From a virus, in IMG/VR virus record IMGVR_UViG_3300032294_002866, positions 1 to 34,357 of that record: a stretch of DNA of 34,357 nt; one strand, given 5' to 3'. A program made the translations under genes and the position numbers. Below the pieces are notes generated by a model. It worked only from the letters and a program-made list of their open reading frames with translations, did no database searches and was not told the DNA's origin. Every line of letters starts with the position of its first letter. Position 1 is the first letter of the stretch. Below are positions 8,034 through 14,462 of this stretch, in pieces.

Positions 8034-8213
8034 ATGAAAGCGATTGACTATCTGCGCGCGCGCCTGGCTGAGCCCGGCACCATGCGCAGCCTGATCTGGG
8101 TGTGCCTTTCCGTGGCCGGCCTGGACACGGGGGATACGGCGGTGACGCATATCGCGCTTTCGTGCGGGGTGTTGCTGGGTTTGGCTTCCGCGCTGTTGCC
8201 GGAGCGGAAGTGA
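8034..8213 (+). CDS. Small holin-like membrane protein (59 aa)
   Basis: ATG 8034 was chosen because of the AAAGGGAAA ribosome site just upstream; a GTG one codon earlier is possible. The product has a short polar start (MKAIDYLRARLAEPGTM) followed by two hydrophobic stretches (LIWVCLSVAGL and THIALSCGVLLGLASALL) and a charged tail (PERK). Short phage proteins with an 'EPST-type' lead, two membrane spans and a terminal PER/PDRK are commonly holins or holin partners. This would make it the second holin candidate in the genome besides 5548-5850. It is coupled to the spanin gene by GTGA overlap at 8210-8213. Confidence 0.5.
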   Translation: MKAIDYLRARLAEPGTMRSLIWVCLSVAGLDTGDTAVTHIALSCGVLLGLASALLPERK

Positions 8214-8542
8214 TCGCCTTCCTGCTTTCCCCCATTGGCCGCTGGCTAGCCGTGGCTGGGGTGCTGGCTGCGCTTTCCGGCTGGGCTTGGCTGGAACGTG
8301 CCGGGCGGCAGGCTGCCAATGCCCGGGCGGAATCCGCTGAAGCGCAGGCGGAATCAAAAGCCCGCGCCATTACCGCGCTGGAAGCGCAGGCGGCTGAAGC
8401 CGCTGCCCAGGCCGCGCGAATCGAACCAATCCGAAGGGTGATCTATGCCGCACCGAAAACCACTGCCTGCGCTGATAGCCCTGCTATTCGCGCCGTTCTG
8501 GACGGGCTGCGCCAAGGCGCCGGCGGTGACCGTGCCCGATAG
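8210..8542 (+). CDS. Inner-membrane spanin (Rz-like), 110 aa
   Basis: GTG 8210 overlaps the previous stop. Residues ~8-24 are hydrophobic (PIGRWLAVAGVLAALSGWAW), giving one N-terminal membrane anchor, followed by a long Ala/Glu-rich coiled coil (ANARAESAEAQAESKARAI, then EAQAAEAAAQAARIEP) and an end with ADSPAIRAVLDGLR. This is the classic i-spanin layout: anchored in the inner membrane, spanning the periplasm to meet the o-spanin and fuse the two membranes at the last step of lysis. Nearly a third of the gene is shared, in another frame, with the o-spanin gene at 8445, as for lambda Rz/Rz1. Confidence 0.7.
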   Translation: MIAFLLSPIGRWLAVAGVLAALSGWAWLERAGRQAANARAESAEAQAESKARAITALEAQAAEAAAQAARIEPIRRVIYAAPKTTACADSPAIRAVLDGLRQGAGGDRAR

Positions 8543-8684
8543 CCTGCTGGTGTGCCGGGATGAACCGCGCCTGGCCGGGCAGGTAAATGATCCGCTGCTT
8601 GGCGAATTCATTATAGACCTGGTGGAAGCCGGGGCGGATTGCCGCGGGAAGCTGCGCGCCGTGCGCGGCCTGGTGCGGCCATGA
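8445..8684 (+). CDS. Outer-membrane spanin lipoprotein (Rz1-like), 79 aa
   Basis: Starts inside the Rz-like gene in the +1 frame and runs past its end. A signal sequence (PALIALLFAPFWTGC) leads to a lipobox-like FWTGC, with Cys as the predicted lipidated residue; Trp at -3 is unusual for a lipobox. The mature part (VPDSLLVCRDEPRLAG, then LLGEFIIDLVEAGADCRGKL) resembles the P2 LysC/Rz1 group with its conserved Cys and Lys-Leu. It is expected to be anchored in the outer membrane and to pair with the i-spanin. The stop overlaps the endolysin start (ATGA at 8681-8684). Confidence 0.65.
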   Translation: MPHRKPLPALIALLFAPFWTGCAKAPAVTVPDSLLVCRDEPRLAGQVNDPLLGEFIIDLVEAGADCRGKLRAVRGLVRP

Positions 8685-9451
8685 AGTGGTGGCCCTTTGG
8701 CCAGCGCGCCAGTGAAAATTCACCGGCGCCCGCGCCCCTGCAGATCCCGCCATCCAGCGCAGCCCCGGTGCCTGCCAGTGAATATTCACCGCCGCCCAAG
8801 CGGCCCGCCCCGCTGCTTTCGCGTGGTTTCGTGGCTAAGGTTTTCCCGCGCGCGGATGCCAGCGCCTATGCTGAGGCACTTTCCGCCGCCATGGCCGCCT
8901 ATCACATCACCAGCCGCTTCCGCATCGCGCATTTCCTGGCGCAGGTCGGACATGAAAGCGCCGGCCTGACGCGCCTGGTTGAAGACCTGACCTATTCCAC
9001 CCCGGGGCGCATCTGTGCCACCTGGCCCAAGCGCTTTCCGCTCGATGCGGATGCCATGCCTTTCGTTCGGCAGCCTCAAGCGCTGGCGAATCGGGTTTAT
9101 GGCGGGCGCATGGGGAATGTGTTTCCAAATGATGGTTGGCGCTTCCGGGGCCACGGGCTGATCCAGGTAACGGGCCGCGAGAATCATGAGCGCATGGCCC
9201 ATGCCCTTGGCTGGGGTGAAGCTGAAGACGCGCCGGCCCGCCTTGCCACGCCAGCCGGTGCCGCGCTGGGCAGCGCCTGGTGGTGGGCCGATGCTGGGCT
9301 GAATGAGATGGCGGATCAAGGCGGCGGGGTGATGGTGGAAGCCGTCACGCGGCGCGTGAATGGTGGCTTGCATGGTCTGGTAGATCGGCGCGCGCTGTTT
9401 GCGCGGGTGCTGAATGCGCTGGATGCATGGAAGGTGGGATTTCCGGCATAA
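8681..9451 (+). CDS. GH19 (chitinase-type) endolysin, 256 aa
   Basis: ATG 8681 overlaps the o-spanin stop. Residues ~1-45 form a Pro/Ser-rich linker without a signal peptide or membrane anchor, carrying a duplicated ASE(N/Y)SP segment. The catalytic domain, ~46-256, is GH19: LAQVGHESAGLTRLVEDLTY, with Glu92 in HES as the predicted acid, then YGGRMGNV and GWRFRGHGLIQVTGRENH (about 152-169), and QGGGVMVEAVTRRVNGG near the end. Phage GH19 enzymes cleave the glycan strands of peptidoglycan. With no secretion signal, release to the periplasm depends on a holin, in keeping with the neighbouring membrane genes. It is the last gene of the rightward late region. Confidence 0.85.
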   Translation: MKWWPFGQRASENSPAPAPLQIPPSSAAPVPASEYSPPPKRPAPLLSRGFVAKVFPRADASAYAEALSAAMAAYHITSRFRIAHFLAQVGHESAGLTRLVEDLTYSTPGRICATWPKRFPLDADAMPFVRQPQALANRVYGGRMGNVFPNDGWRFRGHGLIQVTGRENHERMAHALGWGEAEDAPARLATPAGAALGSAWWWADAGLNEMADQGGGVMVEAVTRRVNGGLHGLVDRRALFARVLNALDAWKVGFPA

Positions 9452-9517
9452 TTTCGGCAAAGCTTATACGGTAGCCGGTTAAGTGTAGGAAATAAGGCGA
9501 CAATTTACAAAAACCAC

Positions 9518-9567
9518 CGGCACTCATAATGCCGGGGTCAGCGGTTCAAGTCCGCTCGCCGCTACCA
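9518..9567 (+). other. attP core: 3' half of a CAU-anticodon tRNA gene
   Basis: The bases fold as the 3' part of a tRNA: a 5-bp anticodon stem CGGCA/TGCCG (9518-9522, 9530-9534) around loop CTCATAA with anticodon CAT (9525-9527), a 5-base variable loop, a perfect T-arm AGCGG-TTCAAGT-CCGCT (9540-9556), acceptor strand CGCCGCT and discriminator plus CCA ending 9567. No matching 5' acceptor strand or D-arm precedes it, so it is not a complete tRNA gene. Such fragments are the identity cores by which tyrosine integrases insert into host tRNA genes and rebuild them. It sits between the endolysin gene and the integrase 3' end. The target would be a tRNA with CAU anticodon (Met or Ile2). Confidence 0.75.
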
Positions 9568-9598
9568 ATTTTTCCTTAGAATATAAAAGGACTTTGCA

Positions 9599-9627
9599 AA
9601 ATGGCCCCGAAATACAAAGGGCCATTT
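9599..9627. terminator. Candidate bidirectional terminator between endolysin and integrase
   Basis: A perfect 9-bp inverted repeat, AAATGGCCC (9599-9607) and GGGCCATTT (9619-9627), with an 11-base loop. A- and T-rich ends on both sides make it usable from either strand, which fits convergent transcription of the lysis genes and integrase. It could instead be a protein-binding site in the att region. Confidence 0.4.
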
Positions 9628-9744
9628 GAGGCCAGTTTTGCCCGGTTTTTGCCTGTTTTGGCCATCTCAACCCGGCAAAATCTCGGCAGTGATTCGGCAC
9701 CATTTTCCTGAAATCGGGAAAAAAAATGCAGAAAAAATGTTACC

Positions 9745-10770
9745 CTAGGCCAGCCGGGCAATTGCTTCCCGGCGATGGTCTGCCCGGATCGTCGCATAGC
9801 GCTGGACCATGGCCAGCGACTGCCAGCCCCCGATTTCCATCAGCGTCACCAGATCCACACCGGCCAGCACCATGCGCGCGGCCCAGTCATGGCGCCAGTC
9901 ATGCACCCTGAAGCCTTTTACGCCAGCCTTCCGGCAGGCGGTGCGGTGTGCGGCTGCCAGGGGATTGCCGCCTATGTCGCGGGTGTCCGCATAAGGTTCG
10001 CCCCGCGCGCTCAGGAACACAGTGCCGGCCTGGGGTTCGCCGGCGGCACACCACAAGCCGTAAAGCAGCATCCTGGCGCGCGGGTGCATTGGTACGGCCC
10101 GCGCGCGGCCTGCCTTGGCGCGCTGGGCAGGTATCCGTAGGGTCTCTGTGGCCCAATCCACATCGCGCCAGTCCAGCCTAAGGGCTTCCCGCGTGCGCAT
10201 CCCCTGATAGGCCAGAAGCAGCACCGGGCAGGCGGCGTGAGGGTTGTAAGACCGCAGAAGGGCCGCGCGTTCCGTATCGGTCAGGTGTGCCAGGATTTCC
10301 CGCTTGCGGTGCCGCACGGCGGGCAGCGCGGGCGCATCGGCGCCTATGCCGGCGCAGGCGGTGCGGATGGCAGCGGTCAGCAGCGCGCGGTAGCGGGTGG
10401 CGGTGGCGGGGCTATGGGTGGGGTTTTCTGCCTGCCATGCTGCCCAGGCGGCGGCGGTATCAGCCAGGGTGAAGGCGCCTATGGCGTCATTCACGCGGGC
10501 CAGCTTTTGCACATCCTGCCGCGCGACGCCCCCGGGGCGGGTCAGATAGGCTTGGATCGCCGCGGCTATGGTGAGGCCGCGCGCCCGCCCGGCAGGGCCT
10601 GCAAGCGCGGCTTGCCTGATGCGCGATTCTTCGGCTGCTGCAACAGCCTCTGCGTCAATTCGCGCACTTGCTCCTGTGCTGAATTCCCGGACCGCATGGC
10701 TTTCCCGCCCGACCCTGACGGTGCCAGACGCATACCAGATCGCGCCGCGTTTTCGGAGGTGCATCGCCAT
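9745..10770 (-). CDS. int: Tyrosine integrase (341 aa)
   Basis: The catalytic domain shows the full tyrosine-recombinase set: Arg192 in YQGMRTREAL, the beta-hairpin Lys219 in AQRAKAGRARAV, His290-x-x-Arg293 in RVHDWRHDWA, Trp316 at the His/Trp position (GGWQSL) and nucleophile Tyr325 in VQRYATI. The N-terminal ~60 residues (MHLRKRGAIWYASGTVRVG) match the arm-binding region and ~65-155 the SAM-like core-binding domain. It catalyses integration and excision at the adjacent tRNA-derived core 180 bases past its stop. Its 5' 205 bases lie inside the excisionase-like gene, and it is the last gene of the leftward operon. No clear ribosome site is seen; an in-frame ATG two codons downstream is the alternative start. 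Confidence 0.9.
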   Translation of the reverse strand: MAMHLRKRGAIWYASGTVRVGRESHAVREFSTGASARIDAEAVAAAEESRIRQAALAGPAGRARGLTIAAAIQAYLTRPGGVARQDVQKLARVNDAIGAFTLADTAAAWAAWQAENPTHSPATATRYRALLTAAIRTACAGIGADAPALPAVRHRKREILAHLTDTERAALLRSYNPHAACPVLLLAYQGMRTREALRLDWRDVDWATETLRIPAQRAKAGRARAVPMHPRARMLLYGLWCAAGEPQAGTVFLSARGEPYADTRDIGGNPLAAAHRTACRKAGVKGFRVHDWRHDWAARMVLAGVDLVTLMEIGGWQSLAMVQRYATIRADHRREAIARLA

Positions 10771-10949
10771 TGGAGAGCTTGAATTACCCGGTGAAATTGC
10801 TGGTCAGTAAATAGAATGGTGCGTCCCCGGCGCGTGACATGCAAGCCGAGGTCCTTCACCATGGCGTCATTCAGCCGCCGGCGCGCTGTTTTTGGGGCGC
10901 ATTGGAGAAGCGCGGCCAGGTCTGCCATGGTGCGGAGGCGGTCAGTCAT
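10566..10949 (-). CDS. Excisionase-like DNA-binding protein (127 aa)
   Basis: The first ~60 residues form a winged-helix/MerR-like DNA-binding unit (RTMADLAALLQCAPKTARRR, then VTRRGRTILFTDQQFHRVI), the pattern of phage excisionase or helix-turn-helix proteins, including the 'GRTILFTDQQ' wing. The C-terminal half is basic and low-complexity and overlaps the integrase gene in another frame, which accounts for its composition. Position directly upstream of and overlapping int supports a role in directionality of integration. It is coupled to the preceding gene by ATGA (10946-10949) and begins with the MTDR start shared by several operon genes. Confidence 0.65.
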   Translation of the reverse strand: MTDRLRTMADLAALLQCAPKTARRRLNDAMVKDLGLHVTRRGRTILFTDQQFHRVIQALQWRCTSENAARSGMRLAPSGSGGKAMRSGNSAQEQVRELTQRLLQQPKNRASGKPRLQALPGGRAASP

Positions 10950-11329
10950 AGGTTTGCCTCCTTTGCCGCACGGATGCGGGCCAGTGCCTCCGCGCGGCGC
11001 GCTTCGTCGCGGGCTTCCCCTTCTGCAATGGCATCCTCTAGGCGGCGGCGCACCACGTCTGGCAGATCGAAGGCATCCAACGGGTCGCCGCTAGCCGTAA
11101 TTTCTTCAATCAGGCTGTCCCGGCCTTCATCTTGGATGTCCATCTCCGTCGCCAGCGCCATGCCAGCGTCAGCGCATTCCACATGCGCCTTGATAGAGTA
11201 GGTGCGGCCTTCATACGCTGTGAGGTCCACACGATAAAGGGTTCCGGGTTCAATCTGCCTGGTGCATTCCCAGCACTGGTGCTGCTTGCGTGCTACCGGA
11301 TGGCGGGTGATTATGTGACGCGGGCTCAT
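10946..11329 (-). CDS. Putative zinc-ribbon phage protein (127 aa)
   Basis: ATG 11329 was chosen because it overlaps the upstream stop (ATGA) and the 51 residues before it in frame are shadow sequence. Residues ~10-60 hold KQHQCWECTRQIEPGTLYR followed by a conserved H-x-x-C (AHVECADAG), making a C-x2-C...H-x2-C zinc site. Phage proteins with this N-terminal fold are widespread and of unknown role. The C-terminal half is helical and charged (DLPDVVRRRLEDAIAEGEAR, then RAEALARIRAAKEA), possibly a coiled coil. It acts in the cytosol; function is not known. Confidence 0.6.
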   Translation of the reverse strand: MSPRHIITRHPVARKQHQCWECTRQIEPGTLYRVDLTAYEGRTYSIKAHVECADAGMALATEMDIQDEGRDSLIEEITASGDPLDAFDLPDVVRRRLEDAIAEGEARDEARRAEALARIRAAKEANL

Positions 11330-11550
11330 GGCCGTTTCCTCACAAGCTCGTCCGGGTCCAGCCCAGCCCATCGGCAAAGCGCGGCGGAATAGGTGCTGCC
11401 GTGCGCTGTGACCCGCGAAACGATAGACCAGCGCGGTTCGCCTAAAGCTCGATTGTTGGGTGGAGGAATTGGCACCGCGCAATTCCTGATCACGTTTCGG
11501 ACTGTTTGTTCTGGCGATTCGTCAATCGGCCATTCGGGGCGGTCAGTCAT
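11326..11550 (-). CDS. Hypothetical 74-aa protein
   Basis: ATG 11550 has a strong AGGAGG site upstream on the minus strand and overlaps the previous stop (ATGA). The sequence begins MTDRPEWPIDESPEQTVRNV and has a segment PRWSIVSRVTAHGSTYSAAL, then CRWAGLDPDELVRKRP. The later part resembles a phage helix-turn-helix motif ('VTAHGSTYSAALCRWAGLDPDEL'), so a DNA-binding role is conceivable. I do not recognise a named family. Confidence 0.55.
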   Translation of the reverse strand: MTDRPEWPIDESPEQTVRNVIRNCAVPIPPPNNRALGEPRWSIVSRVTAHGSTYSAALCRWAGLDPDELVRKRP

Positions 11551-11963
11551 AGCGGCATCACCTCCTGGCGCGGTGACGGCGCAGTCTTCGGCTGCGCTGG
11601 CGTAAAATCCGGTCTGAAAAAACCAAGGGCACCACGGCACGGGCGAAAAGGCAGCGGGCGGGCGTTGCGGATCACCAGGCCGTAGCGGCCATGAAACCAG
11701 GGCGAGGGGCTGTCAGTCACTACGTCAACGATCTCAGCCTCGCCCACAATGCCGCCGGTGTGCATTTCGTCAAAGCATGGCTCGATGGCAGGCCAGTGCC
11801 AGTCCATCTGCGGGTCGAAGTCAAACTTTTTGCCGGCATGTATCAACACTGGTCCGCGAAAGCGCAGGCCAGGATTGTTCGACTGCCACGCGCGGTTCTC
11901 AATGTCTTTGTGACCATGGACAATCAGCCACGCCCAAGGCTGCATGATGCTCAACGCTTTCAT
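11547..11963 (-). CDS. ASCH-domain protein (138 aa)
   Basis: The start at 11963 gives MKALSIMQPWAWLIVHGHKD and is ATGA-coupled to the preceding gene. MQPWAWLIVHGHKDIENRAW followed by RGPVLIHAGKKFD is the signature of ASCH (PUA-fold) proteins. Further C-terminal elements (GGIVGEAEIVDVV, HGRYGLVIRNARPL, then FRPCRGALGFF) complete the fold. ASCH proteins are thought to bind RNA or modified nucleosides; some cleave N4-acetylcytidine. In phages they often sit in early operons. A second protein of possibly related fold is encoded at 12375. Confidence 0.75.
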   Translation of the reverse strand: MKALSIMQPWAWLIVHGHKDIENRAWQSNNPGLRFRGPVLIHAGKKFDFDPQMDWHWPAIEPCFDEMHTGGIVGEAEIVDVVTDSPSPWFHGRYGLVIRNARPLPFRPCRGALGFFRPDFTPAQPKTAPSPRQEVMPL

Positions 11964-12193
11964 TCCCGATCCTCCTTCGCGGCTGCAAGCACGGCTTCGG
12001 CAAGCCAAATAGCGCGCGGCCATTTGGAACTATTGACGGCGTAAAGGAACTTGGTGATGGCATTGGCTGCTTTTCCTATCTCCTTTTCGCATGGCCCGTG
12101 CATCATGCCGTGGCGCGTTTCAAAGCACTCGCCCTCGCAGATGCAAATGGCACAAGCCGCCTTGTTCAGCGCGGCGCGGATGGGGTTAGTCAT
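11960..12193 (-). CDS. Hypothetical Cys-rich 77-aa protein
   Basis: Starts ATG 12193 with the shared MTNP beginning and is ATGA-coupled on both sides. An N-terminal cluster of cysteines (ALNKAACAICICEGECFE, then HGMMHGPCEKE) could bind a metal. The remainder is helical (AANAITKFLYAVNSSKWPRA, then IWLAEAVLAAAKEDRE). No family recognised. Confidence 0.55.
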   Translation of the reverse strand: MTNPIRAALNKAACAICICEGECFETRHGMMHGPCEKEIGKAANAITKFLYAVNSSKWPRAIWLAEAVLAAAKEDRE

Positions 12194-12378
12194 GGCTTCG
12201 CCCCGTGCATCGCAACGTGTGTGAGGTATGCGACGATAATACTGCGAACCATGTTCGGCACCTCATGCTCAGGCACCGCGCGCCGTCGCCCTGTTACAGA
12301 TCGCATCCACATCGCCGCTTCCGTGTCTGCCACGGCGAGGGCTTCCTGAGTAATCGAAACGCAGATGGGGTCAGTCAT
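12190..12378 (-). CDS. Hypothetical 62-aa protein
   Basis: ATG 12378 is preceded by the bases GAAGCC, as is the start of the downstream gene at 12193; both also continue into CCCCATC. The product starts MTDPICVSITQEALAVAD and ends with hydrophobic IIVAYLTHVAMHGAKP, which may be a weak membrane or amphipathic helix. It has no recognised family and is placed only by its tight ATGA coupling on both sides. Confidence 0.55.
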   Translation of the reverse strand: MTDPICVSITQEALAVADTEAAMWMRSVTGRRRAVPEHEVPNMVRSIIVAYLTHVAMHGAKP

Positions 12379-13085
12379 GGCTTCACCCTTTCAAACGACA
12401 CCACCCAAACCCAGGGGTTTGCGTCCCAGGCGCCGGGGCCGTTGATCTTGTTCCAGAGGCTGGCGAAGGTGGTTTTCCGGGTGCCGCAATCAACCGCGCC
12501 GTCCGGGTGAACGACTGGATCGCACCCCTCCGCCCGAGCATCATCCTCAGTGATATCCTGCAACCGCTCCACGCGAATATCCGTGATGCGGAGCGTGATG
12601 CGGCTTGCCCAGCGCGGCATGTAGATGGAAGGGCGCCAGCGGCAAGGGCTGTCGCCCCGGTCCCACTTCCACCCATCGCCGTCTCGCCGTGTGCTGCCCA
12701 ACCCCGCCTCGCCCGCACGCCGAGCGTCGTCACTGCTTTGCTGCCATAGGCGGCACCATTGATCGTCGGGCACCGTTACCCAAGGCGTCCGCACGTTTTC
12801 AGGGCTTGCTCTGTAATCAACGGCGATGTGACCGCATTCCTTCCACGCCGCGACGCGCCAAGTCTCCCGCAAGCAAAGCAGGTCGCCTTCCTTGCCATAT
12901 TTGCAAGTCTTTGGAAAAACCCAATGCGGTTCAACGTAATCCAACTCGCCACCGCCATAGTCAAGAATGGGACCGCCGCTGTTAAATGATGGCTGCGGCT
13001 TCATCACCCGCCGCGTTTGCGTTTTCCTGCCATCCAGAATGGCGCGGACCATTTCGCCACTGAACAGTATCGGGCGGTCAGTCAT
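12375..13085 (-). CDS. Phage 'morphogenetic protein'-type, ASCH-like (236 aa)
   Basis: ATG 13085 overlaps the upstream gene (ATGA). The N-terminus, MTDRPILFSGEMVRAILDGR then KTQTRRVMKPQ, and the motif GDLLCLRETW mark a family widespread in phages of Proteobacteria and often called morphogenetic protein. Further conserved parts are IYMPRWASRITLRITDIRVE, RLQDITEDDARAEGCDP and the end SLWNKINGPGAWDANPWVWV. The fold is believed to be PUA/ASCH-like. Despite the name, its place in the early leftward operon argues against a virion role. Function is unknown. Confidence 0.7.
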   Translation of the reverse strand: MTDRPILFSGEMVRAILDGRKTQTRRVMKPQPSFNSGGPILDYGGGELDYVEPHWVFPKTCKYGKEGDLLCLRETWRVAAWKECGHIAVDYRASPENVRTPWVTVPDDQWCRLWQQSSDDARRAGEAGLGSTRRDGDGWKWDRGDSPCRWRPSIYMPRWASRITLRITDIRVERLQDITEDDARAEGCDPVVHPDGAVDCGTRKTTFASLWNKINGPGAWDANPWVWVVSFERVKP

Positions 13086-13507
13086 GGACAATCCCTTTCC
13101 ACCTCGTCCGCCATTTCGCGAATAGCAATGGCGCATATCCCTGGCGTGTGTTCCGATAGCTGGTCGCATAAATCCGCTGCTTCTCTCAGCGCGTCGCGCT
13201 TGGTCTCCGCCACCAGATAAGCGGCAGAGTCCGACACTGCGGGATCGTTGAAGGAGCGCTGTTCAAATTCAAGTAAGCGAAGCAACGCATCGTGCGGTTC
13301 TTCTCCATCTTTGATCGGGGCCATCCAGCTAGTGAGCCGGTTGTTGATTGTCTCGCGCCATTTCAACGCGCTGGCGATTTGTGCCTCAACCGCACACTCA
13401 ATGGCGTCCAATGCAACATCCAGGTCGCGCGGCCCCGGAAGGCCATCGCGCGCCACGGTTTCCAATACCTCGGCGGCTTCATCGCGCCAGTTGTTATCTT
13501 CGCCCAT
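13082..13507 (-). CDS. Hypothetical helical protein (141 aa)
   Basis: ATG 13507 overlaps the preceding stop in TGATG; a GTG one codon upstream is also in frame. The sequence is acidic and largely helical: WRDEAAEVLETVARDGLP, ALDAIECAVEAQIASALKW, LLRLLEFEQRSFNDPAV, then REAADLCDQLSEHTPGIC. No family recognised. It sits between a helix-turn-helix protein and the ASCH-like gene, in the same polycistron. Confidence 0.55.
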   Translation of the reverse strand: MGEDNNWRDEAAEVLETVARDGLPGPRDLDVALDAIECAVEAQIASALKWRETINNRLTSWMAPIKDGEEPHDALLRLLEFEQRSFNDPAVSDSAAYLVAETKRDALREAADLCDQLSEHTPGICAIAIREMADEVERDCP

Positions 13508-13740
13508 CACGCCGCCCCCTGCTTTGCTTTAGGGTTCATCCGTTTATACCGCACCACCCGCACAAGGCCGAGGGCGTCAAGGATTTTGTCGCCCGCGTCC
13601 CTCCGCCACTGCAGCACGTCATTCACGTAAGTGCTGGATAGGCAGTGCGTATCGGCGAATGCCTTCTGGCCGCCGGCGCGCTTGCAGGCGGCGGCAAGGG
13701 TGCGGTGAACGTCTATTGCATCCAGGTAAATGTCAGCCAT
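13507..13740 (-). CDS. Helix-turn-helix protein (77 aa)
   Basis: ATG 13740 overlaps the upstream stop (TGATG). Residues ~10-60 have the pattern of a Cro/YdaS-like phage regulator: TLAAACKRAGGQKAFADTH, LSSTYVNDVLQWRRDAGDKI and LDALGLVRVVRYKR. It is expected to bind DNA in the cytosol, perhaps tuning early-operon transcription. It is one of at least four small DNA-binding proteins in the window besides integrase. Confidence 0.65.
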   Translation of the reverse strand: MADIYLDAIDVHRTLAAACKRAGGQKAFADTHCLSSTYVNDVLQWRRDAGDKILDALGLVRVVRYKRMNPKAKQGAA

Positions 13741-14462
13741 CACGCGGCCTTCCTTTGCGCTGCCTGGTTGCGATATTCGCCAAGCAGGCGGCAGGCTTCG
13801 CGCAGCGGCACCTTGATGCTGGCGGATACAGCCTCGGCCGATTTGCCTTGGGCGAATAATTCCATCGCGCGGGCGTGTTTGCGCGCCCATGCGTCCGCCA
13901 CGGCGGCTTCCTGTTCTTCGGGCGTCAAGGGCTCCGGTTCTGGTTCCGGCGCTGGTGTTACGGGCCAGGCGCGCGGCGGCCTGGGCGCGGGTGGTGGCGC
14001 TGCCTTGCTTGGCACCAAAAGGCGCGCGCTTTTAATGTGGAAGCGCGCGGCTGCGCGGCGGAGTGAATCCACGCTTTCAATGCGCTGCCCTGGTAGGGCG
14101 TTGATCGCTTCCAGCAATAGTTGCGGCTTCATGCGGCCATATTCGGCGCGGAGTAGCGCCTGCCGTTCCTGATGCCAGACTGTGGTGGCGGGATCGGATA
14201 AGGTAGCCGCCTTCCAGCCTTCCGGCCTTTTCAAGTGCAGCTTCATGGCGCGCGATGTCACGGCTTGCACGCTGGCCACTGGCGCCGCGCCGGGTAGCGC
14301 GTTCAGGCGCGGCAGGATTTCCGTGGCGCGCTTGCCTGCCTGCCAATCCTGCGTCAGCAGTGCATCGCGTTCCGGCGTGAATACGCGGGCGATGGTGCGC
14401 GGCGCCACCAACGCCGCCACCTGGGCTTCCAGGCGCGCCACGCGTTCTTCAAGGCTGATCAT
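13740..14462 (-). CDS. GcrA-like repeat DNA-binding protein (240 aa)
   Basis: ATG 14462 is ATGA-coupled to the upstream gene. After a short coiled coil (MISLEERVARLEAQVAAL), two similar Myb/GcrA-type units follow: ~27-85 (FTPERDALLTQDWQAGKRA ... SRAMKLHLKRPEGW) and ~95-150 (WHQERQALLRAEYGRMKPQ ... RRAAARFHIKSAR). Each carries 'LNALPG'/'INALPG' before the recognition-like helix. A Pro/Glu linker leads to a third helix-turn-helix-like segment (ARAMELFAQGKSAEAVSASI, then REACRLLGEYR). GcrA in alphaproteobacteria reads methylated GANTC sites together with RNA polymerase. This protein may compete for such sites, which is inference. Confidence 0.6.
   Translation of the reverse strand: MISLEERVARLEAQVAALVAPRTIARVFTPERDALLTQDWQAGKRATEILPRLNALPGAAPVASVQAVTSRAMKLHLKRPEGWKAATLSDPATTVWHQERQALLRAEYGRMKPQLLLEAINALPGQRIESVDSLRRAAARFHIKSARLLVPSKAAPPPAPRPPRAWPVTPAPEPEPEPLTPEEQEAAVADAWARKHARAMELFAQGKSAEAVSASIKVPLREACRLLGEYRNQAAQRKAA

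Noticed and set aside
9491-9567. A complete tRNA gene.
   Set aside because: Only the anticodon arm, T-arm and 3' acceptor strand are present. No D-arm or 5' acceptor strand (AGCGGCG or similar) occurs at the needed distance.
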